NCBI GenBank assembly: GCA_937859855.1
Contig: CALMAR010000428.1
Location: 1 to 17,273, forward strand
Reading direction: 5' to 3'
Length of the DNA stretch: 17,273 nucleotides
Source of the DNA: an uncultured Kineosporia sp.
GTDB taxonomy: Bacteria; Actinomycetota; Actinomycetes; Actinomycetales; Kineosporiaceae
Shown: in pieces, positions 1 through 6,357 of the stretch
Numbering within the stretch: the stretch's first letter is position 1
Layout: each line of letters opens with the position of its first letter
Notes under the pieces: generated by a model
Databases searched by the model: none
Seen by the model: only the letters and a program-made list of their open reading frames with translations
Told to the model about the DNA's origin: nothing
Translations under genes and position numbers: made by a program

Positions 1-155
1 CCGCTCAACCCGCCGCTCAACCGGGCGGTCCGTCCGCCAGCGCCCAACGGCCGGTGCCGCAGCCGCGCCGGCCAGCCAGCGGCTCGGTGCTCTCGCCGTC
101 CACCTGGAAGCAGGGCATCGAGGCACTGCGCGAACTCACGGTGCGCCGGGGATGA
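1..155 (+). CDS. fliO: FliO, flagellar export apparatus protein (C-terminal end only)
   Basis: The frame is open from the window edge to a TGA at 153-155. Its last 51 residues are a Pro/Ala/Arg-rich stretch followed by a short conserved-looking tail ending in EALRELTVRRG. FliO is a small membrane protein that helps assemble the FliP/FliQ/FliR gate. Its cytoplasmic tail is poorly conserved, so the call rests mainly on position directly before fliP and on this tail, which resembles actinobacterial FliO ends. The stop overlaps the fliP start as ATGA, which implies translational coupling. The membrane segment and the start lie outside the window. Confidence 0.7.
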   Translation, partial: AQPAAQPGGPSASAQRPVPQPRRPASGSVLSPSTWKQGIEALRELTVRRG

Positions 156-1006
156 GCCGGCTCGCCCGCCTGGGCGCGGGCATCCTGATCGGCGCCGCCC
201 TGTTGCTCACCTCGGCCGGGGCGTCGTCAGCGTCAGTTCCGGCGTCCGCGCGGATCCAGTCACCGGCTCAGCTCTCGGCCCCGTTCAGCGCTCCGAACGA
301 CCCGCTCCAGCCGAAGAATCCGGTCAGCCCGGTCGGTGGCAGCGACGACGGCAATGGCGTCACCATCAACGTGCCCGGCCAGCGCAGCCAGGTGCTGCAG
401 ATCATTGCGCTGGTCACGGTGCTCGGAGTGGCTCCGGCGATCCTGCTGATGATGACCTCGTTCACCAAGCTGGTGGTGGTCCTCTCACTGACCCGCAGCG
501 CCCTGGGTACCCCGTCGATCCCGCCGAACCAGGTACTGATCGGGCTGGCCCTGTTCTTGTCCCTGTTCGTGATGGGACCGACCATCGATCAGGTGCAGAA
601 GCAGGCCATTCAGCCCTACACCAAGGGCACGATCAGTATCGGCACGGCCTACAAGCGAGCTACCGATCCGCTCGAGTCGTTCATGCTCAAGCACACCCGG
701 GACGAGGATCTGGCGCTGATGTACAAGGCCGCCGACGAGACCCTGCCGTCCGACCGGTCGAAGGTCGAACTACGCACACTAATACCGGCTTTCGTACTCA
801 GTGAGCTTCGCGCGGCCTTCATCATCGGTTTCGTCATCTTCATCCCCTTCCTGGTCATCGACGTCGTGGTCAGCGCCATCCTGATGTCGCTGGGCATGGT
901 GATGCTCCCGCCGTCCCTGGTCTCGTTGCCGTTCAAGTTGCTGCTGTTCGTGCTGGTCGACGGCTGGGCACTGATCATCACCACCGTGCTGGGCACCTAC
1001 AAGTAG
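152..1006 (+). CDS. fliP: FliP, flagellar type III export gate protein
   Basis: This is a polytopic membrane protein of 284 aa that forms the core of the export gate with FliQ and FliR. Residues 1 to about 30 look like a cleavable signal peptide (basic start, long Ala/Leu core, small residues at the end). A Pro/Ser-rich spacer follows to about residue 75. Next come the membrane segments, with family motifs such as MMTSFTKLVVVLSLTR and PPNQVLIGLALFLS, then a periplasmic loop. The signature PAFVLSELRAAFIIGF leads into the last helices, ending LLLFVLVDGWALI. The extra length over the roughly 220-245 aa of Bacillus or E. coli FliP comes from the N-terminal spacer. The ATG overlaps the fliO stop (ATGA). 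Confidence 0.97.
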   Translation: MSRLARLGAGILIGAALLLTSAGASSASVPASARIQSPAQLSAPFSAPNDPLQPKNPVSPVGGSDDGNGVTINVPGQRSQVLQIIALVTVLGVAPAILLMMTSFTKLVVVLSLTRSALGTPSIPPNQVLIGLALFLSLFVMGPTIDQVQKQAIQPYTKGTISIGTAYKRATDPLESFMLKHTRDEDLALMYKAADETLPSDRSKVELRTLIPAFVLSELRAAFIIGFVIFIPFLVIDVVVSAILMSLGMVMLPPSLVSLPFKLLLFVLVDGWALIITTVLGTYK

Positions 1007-1040
1007 TCACGCACTGACCCGAAGATGGAACAATCCCGGC

Positions 1041-1529
1041 ATGCCCGTGGTCGAATCATCCGTCGTGGTGCCGGTCTCGCAGGCCGTCGCGTTCGCGGTG
1101 TCCCAGACCATCGGCGAGACCCGGTTGCGCTGGGACCCCTTCATCCGGCGTCAGCACCTGCTGGACGGCGCCGCCCGTCCCGGCAAGGGCGTGCGCACCT
1201 GTACCGTGCACCGGCTGGGATTCCGCATGATCAGCGAGTACGTTTCCTACGCCCCGCCGTCCAACGTCGGGATGAAGATGGTGACGGGGCCGTGGTTCTT
1301 CGCCAAAATGGGCGGTGGATGGCGATTCTCGCCGACTGATGGCTCCAGCGGACGAACCCTGGCGGTCTGGCGGTACAACTTCAGCTGCCGGCCGGGCTGG
1401 CTGGCGCCACTGGCCGAGCCCATCGGCACCTGGGTGTTGCAACGAGACATCGATCGGCGGATCGCCGGATTCGCCCGAGGCTGCGCCGATCCACAAGTGC
1501 TCTCAGCCGTCGATCGCGATCTGGGCTGA
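1041..1529 (+). CDS. SRPBCC (START-like) fold protein, function unknown
   Basis: This is a 162-aa soluble protein lying between fliP and fliQ, with gaps of 34 and 37 bases. The sequence pattern is that of polyketide cyclase/START-type SRPBCC proteins: an opening beta strand VVESSVVVPVSQAVAFAV, the WDPFIRRQ motif near residues 31-38, alternating strands through the middle (VSYAPPSNVGMKMVTGPWFF, LAVWRYNFSC) and a long C-terminal helix WVLQRDIDRRIAGFARG. Such proteins bind lipids or other hydrophobic ligands in a cavity. Some are enzymes, and no catalytic residue can be assigned here. The ATG at 1041 follows a weak GAAGATGGA ribosome site. No signal peptide or membrane segment is seen. It is not a standard export-apparatus gene, and a link to flagella rests only on its location. 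Confidence 0.8.
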   Translation: MPVVESSVVVPVSQAVAFAVSQTIGETRLRWDPFIRRQHLLDGAARPGKGVRTCTVHRLGFRMISEYVSYAPPSNVGMKMVTGPWFFAKMGGGWRFSPTDGSSGRTLAVWRYNFSCRPGWLAPLAEPIGTWVLQRDIDRRIAGFARGCADPQVLSAVDRDLG

Positions 1530-1566
1530 AACTCAAGCACGGCAGCGGTTCTGCCGATCTGAGTGA

Positions 1567-1836
1567 GTGGAAGACACCATCATCCAGATCGTCGCCGCCG
1601 CTCTGCTGACCGCCACCAAGGTCGCCGGGCCGGTTCTGTTCTCCACCCTGGCTATCGGCCTGGTACTGAGCATCGTGCAGTCGGCCACCCAGATCCAGGA
1701 GCAGACACTCACTTTCGTGCCCAAGCTGGTGGTGGCGTCCGTCGTCCTGGTCCTTACCGGCGCCTGGGCCCTGCGGGTACTGGAAGGTTTCACTCATCAG
1801 ATCTTCGCGATGGTCCCGCAACTGCTGGCTCAGTGA
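1567..1836 (+). CDS. fliQ: FliQ, flagellar export gate protein
   Basis: This 89-aa protein has two membrane helices (about residues 7-35 and 50-75) and is the usual FliQ size. Several FliQ copies surround FliP in the gate complex. The loop and second-helix entry read QSATQIQEQTLTFVPKLV, the strongest FliQ signature. Translation starts at GTG 1567, giving (M)EDTIIQIVAAAL. The ribosome site is weak, and the gene may depend on ribosomes arriving from the upstream SRPBCC frame 37 bases away. fliR follows after 22 bases. Confidence 0.96.
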   Translation: MEDTIIQIVAAALLTATKVAGPVLFSTLAIGLVLSIVQSATQIQEQTLTFVPKLVVASVVLVLTGAWALRVLEGFTHQIFAMVPQLLAQ

Positions 1837-1858
1837 GATCCAGCGGGCGGATTGATCA

Positions 1859-2620
1859 ATGGATTACACGATCGGCGGCACGCTGCTATCTGGCTACCTG
1901 CTGGCCCTCAGCCGGATGGCTGGATTCGTCCTGGTAGCACCGCCTTTCAATACCCGCGGCATTCCCGGGCAGGCGCGGGCGGCGGCCGCGATAGCGATCG
2001 CCATCCCGCTCTCCACCTGGACCATTCCCCAGGCGCCGGCCTTGAGCGATGGAACCCTCGTCAGCAGCCTGCTGCTGCAGCTGATCACCGGGGCCGCTCT
2101 GGGCATGCTGGTGATGCTGGCCGTGGCCGCCATCGAGATTGTCGGAGACTTCATCGACGTGGCCGGTGGGTTCTCGATCACCGCCGGGCTGGATCCGCTC
2201 GGGCTGAACCAGAGCTCGGTGATGGGCCGGCTGCACCAGCTGATCGCCATCACCCTCCTGTTCCTGGGCAACGGGCACATCATCGTGCTCCAGGGGCTGG
2301 CCCGCAGCTTCTCGCTGATGCCGCAGGCCGGCCTGACCTGGGAGCAGGTGGCCCGTTCGCTGACCGCAGGCTTCGCCGCGATGTTCCTGGCCGCGATCCA
2401 GATCACCGCGCCGATCATGGGTGCACTGCTGATCGCCGACATCGGGCTCGGCCTGCTGACCCGGGCCGCGCCCGCGCTGAACGCATTCTCGATCGCCTTC
2501 CCGCTGAAGATCTCGCTCAGCCTGCTGCTGATCGGGCTGATCCTGAGCCAGATCCCGAGCGCTCTGAGTCACCTGATCGAGCAGGCCGGGATCGGCATCA
2601 TTCAGCTCTCCGGCGGATGA
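1859..2620 (+). CDS. fliR: FliR, flagellar export gate protein
   Basis: This is a 253-aa polytopic membrane protein of normal FliR length. It is the single-copy subunit that completes the FliP/FliQ/FliR helical gate. Hydrophobic segments alternate with short loops along the whole length. The conserved FliR region is clear near residues 170-235: QITAPIMGALLIADIGLG, then LLTRAAPALNAFSIAFPLK. The ATG at 1859 (MDYTIGGTLL) follows a GC-rich, poor ribosome site. A TTG at 1852 lies in another frame and is not used. A 93-base gap separates it from flhB. Confidence 0.95.
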   Translation: MDYTIGGTLLSGYLLALSRMAGFVLVAPPFNTRGIPGQARAAAAIAIAIPLSTWTIPQAPALSDGTLVSSLLLQLITGAALGMLVMLAVAAIEIVGDFIDVAGGFSITAGLDPLGLNQSSVMGRLHQLIAITLLFLGNGHIIVLQGLARSFSLMPQAGLTWEQVARSLTAGFAAMFLAAIQITAPIMGALLIADIGLGLLTRAAPALNAFSIAFPLKISLSLLLIGLILSQIPSALSHLIEQAGIGIIQLSGG

Positions 2621-2668
2621 GTACTTCTCTGAGCGGGCCGCACCCTGCTGAGTTCGCAGTTGCCAGCT

Positions 2669-2694
2669 GGCCGGGGCGCACGGCCGGGGCGCAC
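2669..2694 (+). repeat. Perfect tandem duplication of 13 bases upstream of flhB
   Basis: GGCCGGGGCGCAC occurs twice back to back in the fliR-flhB gap, directly before the flhB ribosome site. It is non-coding. It may simply be replication slippage, or it may make a structured leader. Confidence 0.85.
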
Positions 2695-2697
2695 CGG

Positions 2698-2705
2698 AAG
2701 GAGGT
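2698..2705 (+). promoter_or_regulatory. Ribosome binding site that sets the flhB start
   Basis: AAGGAGGT lies 8 bases before the ATG at 2714 and is the best Shine-Dalgarno in the export operon. It decides the start MADDSQKTEKPTPKR over an upstream in-frame ATG at 2660, whose extra 18 residues (Arg/Gly-rich) are not FlhB-like. Confidence 0.9.
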
Positions 2706-2713
2706 GCGCAGCG

Positions 2714-3868
2714 ATGGCGGACGATTCGCAGAAGACTGAGAAGCCGACTCCGAAACGGCTGAAGGAGGCCCGCAAAGAAGGCCAGTTCGCCCGTACGCCG
2801 GACGCCGCGACCTGGGTGTCGATCGCCGCCGGAGCCGCGCTGATTCCGCGCAGCGTGCACATCACCGCCGGCGAGGTCCGCGACCTGCTGCAGCAGATCC
2901 CGGCCGTGGCCGCCGACCCGAGTGCGGCCCGGGCGCTGCGGGTGCTGTCGGCCATGCCGATGGCGGTGCTGAAGGGAGCCGCGCCCGCTTGCCTGGCCGC
3001 GACTCTGGGCGCCGTTCTGGCCACGGCCGCACAGGGCGTCCATCCCAGCGGCAAGCTGCTCAAGCCCAAGTTCAGCCGGCTCAATCCGAAGGATGGGCTC
3101 AAGCGAATGTGCGGCGTCCGGGCGGCCTGGGAGGCGGTGAAGTCCCTGCTCAAAGTGCTGGTCATCGCGGTCGTGCTGTTCATGATCGGGCGCAACCTGA
3201 TACCGCAGCTGACCGCAGCTGGGACCCTGCCGCTGGCCGCCACCGTGAACCGGGCCCGCAGCGGACTGGAGTCGGTGGTCTGGGCCGCGGCTGCCGCTGG
3301 GCTGGTCCTGGCCGTCGCCGACTACGCCTATCAGCGCTACCAGACCATGAAGCAGCTCAAGATGAGCCTGCGCGAGATCAAGGACGAGTTCAAGCAGAGC
3401 GAGGGCGATCCGCAGATCAAGTCCGCGATCCGGCAGCGGCAGATTGCCATGAGCCGCAACCGGATGATGGCGGCGGTGACCGGAGCGGACGTGGTCCTGG
3501 CCAACCCGACGCACATCGCGGTGGCGCTGAAATATGCGGCCGGGCGCGGTGCGCCGCGGGTGATCGCCAAAGGGGCGGGTGCGGTGGCTCAGCGGATCAA
3601 GGAGGTGGCCAAGGAGAACCGGATCGCCGTGGTCGAGGACAAGCCGCTGGCCCGCACCCTGTACCAGGTCTGCGAGATCGATGAGGAGATCCCGTCCGAG
3701 CTCTATGTCGCGGTGGCCCAGGTTCTGGCCTTCGTGATGCGGAACGGGCGCCCGTCCAGCACAGCCGGGCCGCGCAAGGCCCCCCGGCCAGCGCCGGTAC
3801 CCGAGCAGATGCCCAGCCGCGGGGAACTGCGAGTGCGCCGGGCTCGCGAGTTGCGCGGTGGCCGTTAG
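2714..3868 (+). CDS. flhB: FlhB, export-apparatus substrate-specificity switch
   Basis: This 384-aa protein has the full FlhB layout. The basic cytoplasmic N-terminus TEKPTPKRLKEARKEGQFAR is near-consensus. Four membrane segments run from about residue 30 to 210. A cytoplasmic linker follows (MKMSLREIKDEFKQSEGDP-like), and then the autocleavage site NPTH at residues 264-267. FlhB cuts itself between Asn and Pro, which switches export from rod/hook to filament substrates. The cleaved domain continues with ALKY, ending in a Pro/Arg-rich tail of about 40 residues. The start is set by a strong ribosome site. A 425-base gap follows before flhA. Confidence 0.97.
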   Translation: MADDSQKTEKPTPKRLKEARKEGQFARTPDAATWVSIAAGAALIPRSVHITAGEVRDLLQQIPAVAADPSAARALRVLSAMPMAVLKGAAPACLAATLGAVLATAAQGVHPSGKLLKPKFSRLNPKDGLKRMCGVRAAWEAVKSLLKVLVIAVVLFMIGRNLIPQLTAAGTLPLAATVNRARSGLESVVWAAAAAGLVLAVADYAYQRYQTMKQLKMSLREIKDEFKQSEGDPQIKSAIRQRQIAMSRNRMMAAVTGADVVLANPTHIAVALKYAAGRGAPRVIAKGAGAVAQRIKEVAKENRIAVVEDKPLARTLYQVCEIDEEIPSELYVAVAQVLAFVMRNGRPSSTAGPRKAPRPAPVPEQMPSRGELRVRRARELRGGR

Positions 3869-3879
3869 CTGCGCCGGGC

Positions 3880-4002
3880 TCAGTGAGCGGGCGGTGAGGC
3901 TGGCGGCTGAGCGGCCTGGGACAGCAGCCGCTCCGCTCGGGAAAGCCCAAGCAGGGCAAGCGAAACGGCCGGGAACATGGCGAAGACGATAAGGACGGTC
4001 AC
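3880..4002 (-). CDS. Possible small single-helix membrane protein
   Basis: This is a 40-aa frame on the strand opposite the export operon. Its N-terminal half is a clean hydrophobic helix (TVLIVFAMFPAVSLALLGL), followed by the charged turn SRAERLLSQ and a Pro/Ala-rich tail. The GTG start has a GGGGG purine stretch about 6 bases upstream and overlaps the TGA of another short frame. An in-frame ATG at 4071 (GGAG 6 bases upstream) would give 63 aa. That extension has many A/T third positions, unlike real genes here. I do not recognise a family. It could be a chance frame. Confidence 0.3.
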   Translation of the reverse strand: MTVLIVFAMFPAVSLALLGLSRAERLLSQAAQPPASPPAH

Positions 4003-4147
4003 AGCAACCCCCGCAGGGCCTCGCTCGTCAGGTACATCTCCAGAGGAGCCCGGCGAATCCGATAGGCACATCTCGATCTCCGGCCGGGGCAGAGGGCAGC
4101 ACGGGTGCCGGTCCGAGCATGTGCTCCGGTTATCGGTTCCAGGCCAG

Positions 4148-4169
4148 GCCGCTTGACCGGTTGAGCGGC
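4148..4169. repeat. Short inverted repeat in the flhA leader
   Basis: GCCGCT and AGCGGC pair around a 10-base centre that itself contains the palindrome ACCGGT. It could form a hairpin in the flhA leader or be an operator. No T tract follows, so a standard terminator is unlikely. Confidence 0.4.
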
Positions 4170-4293
4170 ATGAGTTGCGCCGGGCGGGGGACACACCACC
4201 TGGATGGCGCACTGCGTCCTTCAGCCGGGACCCGGGCGGGCCGACCAAAGGCAAGAGCCACGGACGGCCGAGCCCAAGGAGTACTGCCGCCTG

Positions 4294-6357
4294 ATGCCGT
4301 CCAACCGGATCGTCCGCCTGGCCATCCCGGTCACCGTCGCCGTCGTCGTGCTGATGATGGTGGTGCCGCTGCCGGCCGCGCTGCTCGACCTGCTGATCGC
4401 CACCAACATCGGCACCAGCTTGATCGTGCTGCTGGTGTCGCTGCAGGTGAAGAAGCCGCTGGAGTTCGCGGTCTTCCCCACCATCGTGCTGGTGGCCACC
4501 ATCTTCCGGCTGGCTCTCAACGTCAGCTCGACCCGGCTGGTGCTGCGCGACGGCTTTGCCGGGCACGTGATCGACGCCTTCGGCCACATCGTGATCGGCG
4601 GCAACCTGATCATCGGCTTGGTGGTGTTCGCGATCCTGATCATCATCCAGCTAACCGTGGTCACCAACGGCGCGGCCCGGGTGGCTGAGGTGGGGGCCCG
4701 GTTCACCCTGGATGCGATGCCGGGCAAGCAGATGGCCATCGACGCCGACCTGAACTCCGGCCTGATCGACGAGGACGTTGCCCGGGCCCGGCGCAAGGAG
4801 GTCGCCGCCGAGGCCGACTTCTACGGCGCAATGGACGGCGGAACCAAGTTCGTCAAGGGCGACGCGATGGCGGCGGTGATCATCACGCTGGTCAACCTGA
4901 TCGGCGGATTCGCGGTCGGCATCCTGCAGAACGGGCTCGGCCCGGGCGAGGCGATCCAGAAGTACAGCCTGCTCAGCGTGGGCGACGGCTTGGTCTCCCA
5001 GATCCCGGCCCTGCTGATGTCGGTGGCCACCGGCGTGATCGTGACCCGCTCGGGCAGCGAGGGCGACGTCGGCAACGACCTGATCGGGCAACTGGGCCGG
5101 CACAAGGAGGCGCTCCGGATCGCCGGTGGCGCACTGCTGGGCCTGTGCGTGATCCCGGGCATGCCCAAGCTGCCGTTGCTGGTGATCGGCGCTCTGGTAC
5201 TGCTGGCGTCCACCCGGTCGACCGACGGCGGCGCCGAGCTGCCCGCCGGGGCGCCGGGCGCGATCCCGCTACCCGCCGGGCAGACCACGGTCAACGATCA
5301 GCCGCCGCGCGACCCGGTGACCGAGAATCTCAAGGTCGATCCGCTGGAGCTGCTGCTGGCGCCGGACGTGGTCGACCTGGTCGACCCGGCCCGCGGCGGG
5401 GACCTGCTGGATCGGGTCCGGGCGCTCCGGCGAAAGACCGCACTGGACCTCGGCGTCGTCCTGCCACCGGTCCGGACCCGGGACGGCGCCACGCTGCAGC
5501 CAGGCACCTACGAGATCCGGATCGGCGGCTCCACGGTGACCACCGGTGAGGCCCCGCCCCGGCATCTGCTGGCCATTGGCGACAACATGGACGGCCTGCC
5601 CGGCCGGCACACCACCGAGCCGGTGTTTGGGCTGCCCGCGGTCTGGGTGCCGATCGAGTACCGGAACGCGGCCGAGCTGACCGGCGCCACCATCGTCGAG
5701 CGCGCGGCCGTGGTCACCACGCACCTGGCCGAGATGGTCCGCCAGCACGCGGCCCGGCTGCTCAGCCTGGACGACGTCCGCGAGCTGCTGGACATGCTTA
5801 AGGCCGACCGGCCAGCTGCGGTCGAGGAGCTGGTGCCTGCGCTGCTGCCGCTGTCGGCCGTGCAGCGCGTGCTCCAGGGCCTGCTGGACGAGCAGGTCTC
5901 AATCCGCGACCTGGCCCGGGTGCTGGAGGGGATCGGGCAGCGGGCTCGGGCTTCGACCGACCCGGACGCTCTGCTGGAGGCGGCCCGGGCTGCGCTGGGC
6001 CCGGCGCTGACCTCGCCGTTCGTCCGGGACGGCGTGCTGCGGGCGATCACCCTGGAACCCGCGCTGGAGAGCCAGCTGGCCGAGGCGCTACGGGCCGGCG
6101 ATCAAGGCGTGGTGATCGCGCTGGACCCGATCACCGCTCAGCGCCTGGTCGGCGACGTCGCGGCACTGATGACGGCGTCCGAGCAGCGCGGTGAGCTGCC
6201 GGTGCTACTGGTGTCCGGACCACTGCGGCTGCCACTGCGCCGGCTGATCAAGGGTTCGTTGCCGCAGCTGCCGGTGATCGGCTTTGCCGAGGCCAACGGC
6301 CTGCATCAGATCGACACCATCGGGCAAGTGAGCGGCAGCCGTGAATTTGCAGCTTGA
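4294..6357 (+). CDS. flhA: FlhA, export-ring protein
   Basis: At 687 aa this is normal FlhA length. Residues 1 to about 320 form the membrane domain, including FPTIVLVATIFRLALN (61-76), the FHIPEP signature RVAEVGARFTLDAMPGK (129-145) and MDGGTKFVKGD (180-190), whose Asp matches the conserved acidic residue implicated in proton-driven export. A Pro/Gly-rich linker near 320-350 leads to the cytoplasmic domain that makes the nonameric docking ring for chaperone-substrate complexes. ATG 4294 gives MPSNRIVRLAIPVTV, the normal start. AAGGAG lies 12 bases upstream, a slightly long spacing. In-frame upstream residues are not FlhA-like. The 3' end overlaps the next gene by 17 bases. Confidence 0.97.
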   Translation: MPSNRIVRLAIPVTVAVVVLMMVVPLPAALLDLLIATNIGTSLIVLLVSLQVKKPLEFAVFPTIVLVATIFRLALNVSSTRLVLRDGFAGHVIDAFGHIVIGGNLIIGLVVFAILIIIQLTVVTNGAARVAEVGARFTLDAMPGKQMAIDADLNSGLIDEDVARARRKEVAAEADFYGAMDGGTKFVKGDAMAAVIITLVNLIGGFAVGILQNGLGPGEAIQKYSLLSVGDGLVSQIPALLMSVATGVIVTRSGSEGDVGNDLIGQLGRHKEALRIAGGALLGLCVIPGMPKLPLLVIGALVLLASTRSTDGGAELPAGAPGAIPLPAGQTTVNDQPPRDPVTENLKVDPLELLLAPDVVDLVDPARGGDLLDRVRALRRKTALDLGVVLPPVRTRDGATLQPGTYEIRIGGSTVTTGEAPPRHLLAIGDNMDGLPGRHTTEPVFGLPAVWVPIEYRNAAELTGATIVERAAVVTTHLAEMVRQHAARLLSLDDVRELLDMLKADRPAAVEELVPALLPLSAVQRVLQGLLDEQVSIRDLARVLEGIGQRARASTDPDALLEAARAALGPALTSPFVRDGVLRAITLEPALESQLAEALRAGDQGVVIALDPITAQRLVGDVAALMTASEQRGELPVLLVSGPLRLPLRRLIKGSLPQLPVIGFAEANGLHQIDTIGQVSGSREFAA

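Larger units (their letters stand above)
3869..4293. other. Long gap between flhB and flhA
   Basis: The gap is 425 bases inside an otherwise compact operon. The plus strand has no convincing gene. The minus strand has a short frame encoding one hydrophobic helix. An inverted repeat lies at 4148-4169, and AAGGAG sits at 4276-4281 before flhA. I found no convincing sigma-70 or flagellar-type promoter and no recognisable riboswitch, though a promoter or leader for flhA would be a natural content. Confidence 0.6.

Noticed and set aside
1007..1566. The SRPBCC gene as cargo of an insertion element
   Set aside because: No terminal inverted repeats, target duplication or transposase is visible, and base composition matches the flanks.
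1852..2739. A 295-codon plus-strand frame overlapping fliR
   Set aside because: Its product is Arg/Gly/Asp-rich without membrane segments, while the overlapping frame is unmistakable FliR.
1886..3514. A 542-codon open frame on the minus strand across fliR and flhB
   Set aside because: It is the mirror of two certain genes, and its product is Gln/Gly/His/Arg-rich with no domain, as expected for a GC-rich shadow frame.
3960..4293. A cyclic-di-GMP or other riboswitch in the flhA leader
   Set aside because: Conserved riboswitch core sequences could not be matched by eye. Only a short inverted repeat was seen. A covariance-model search would decide.
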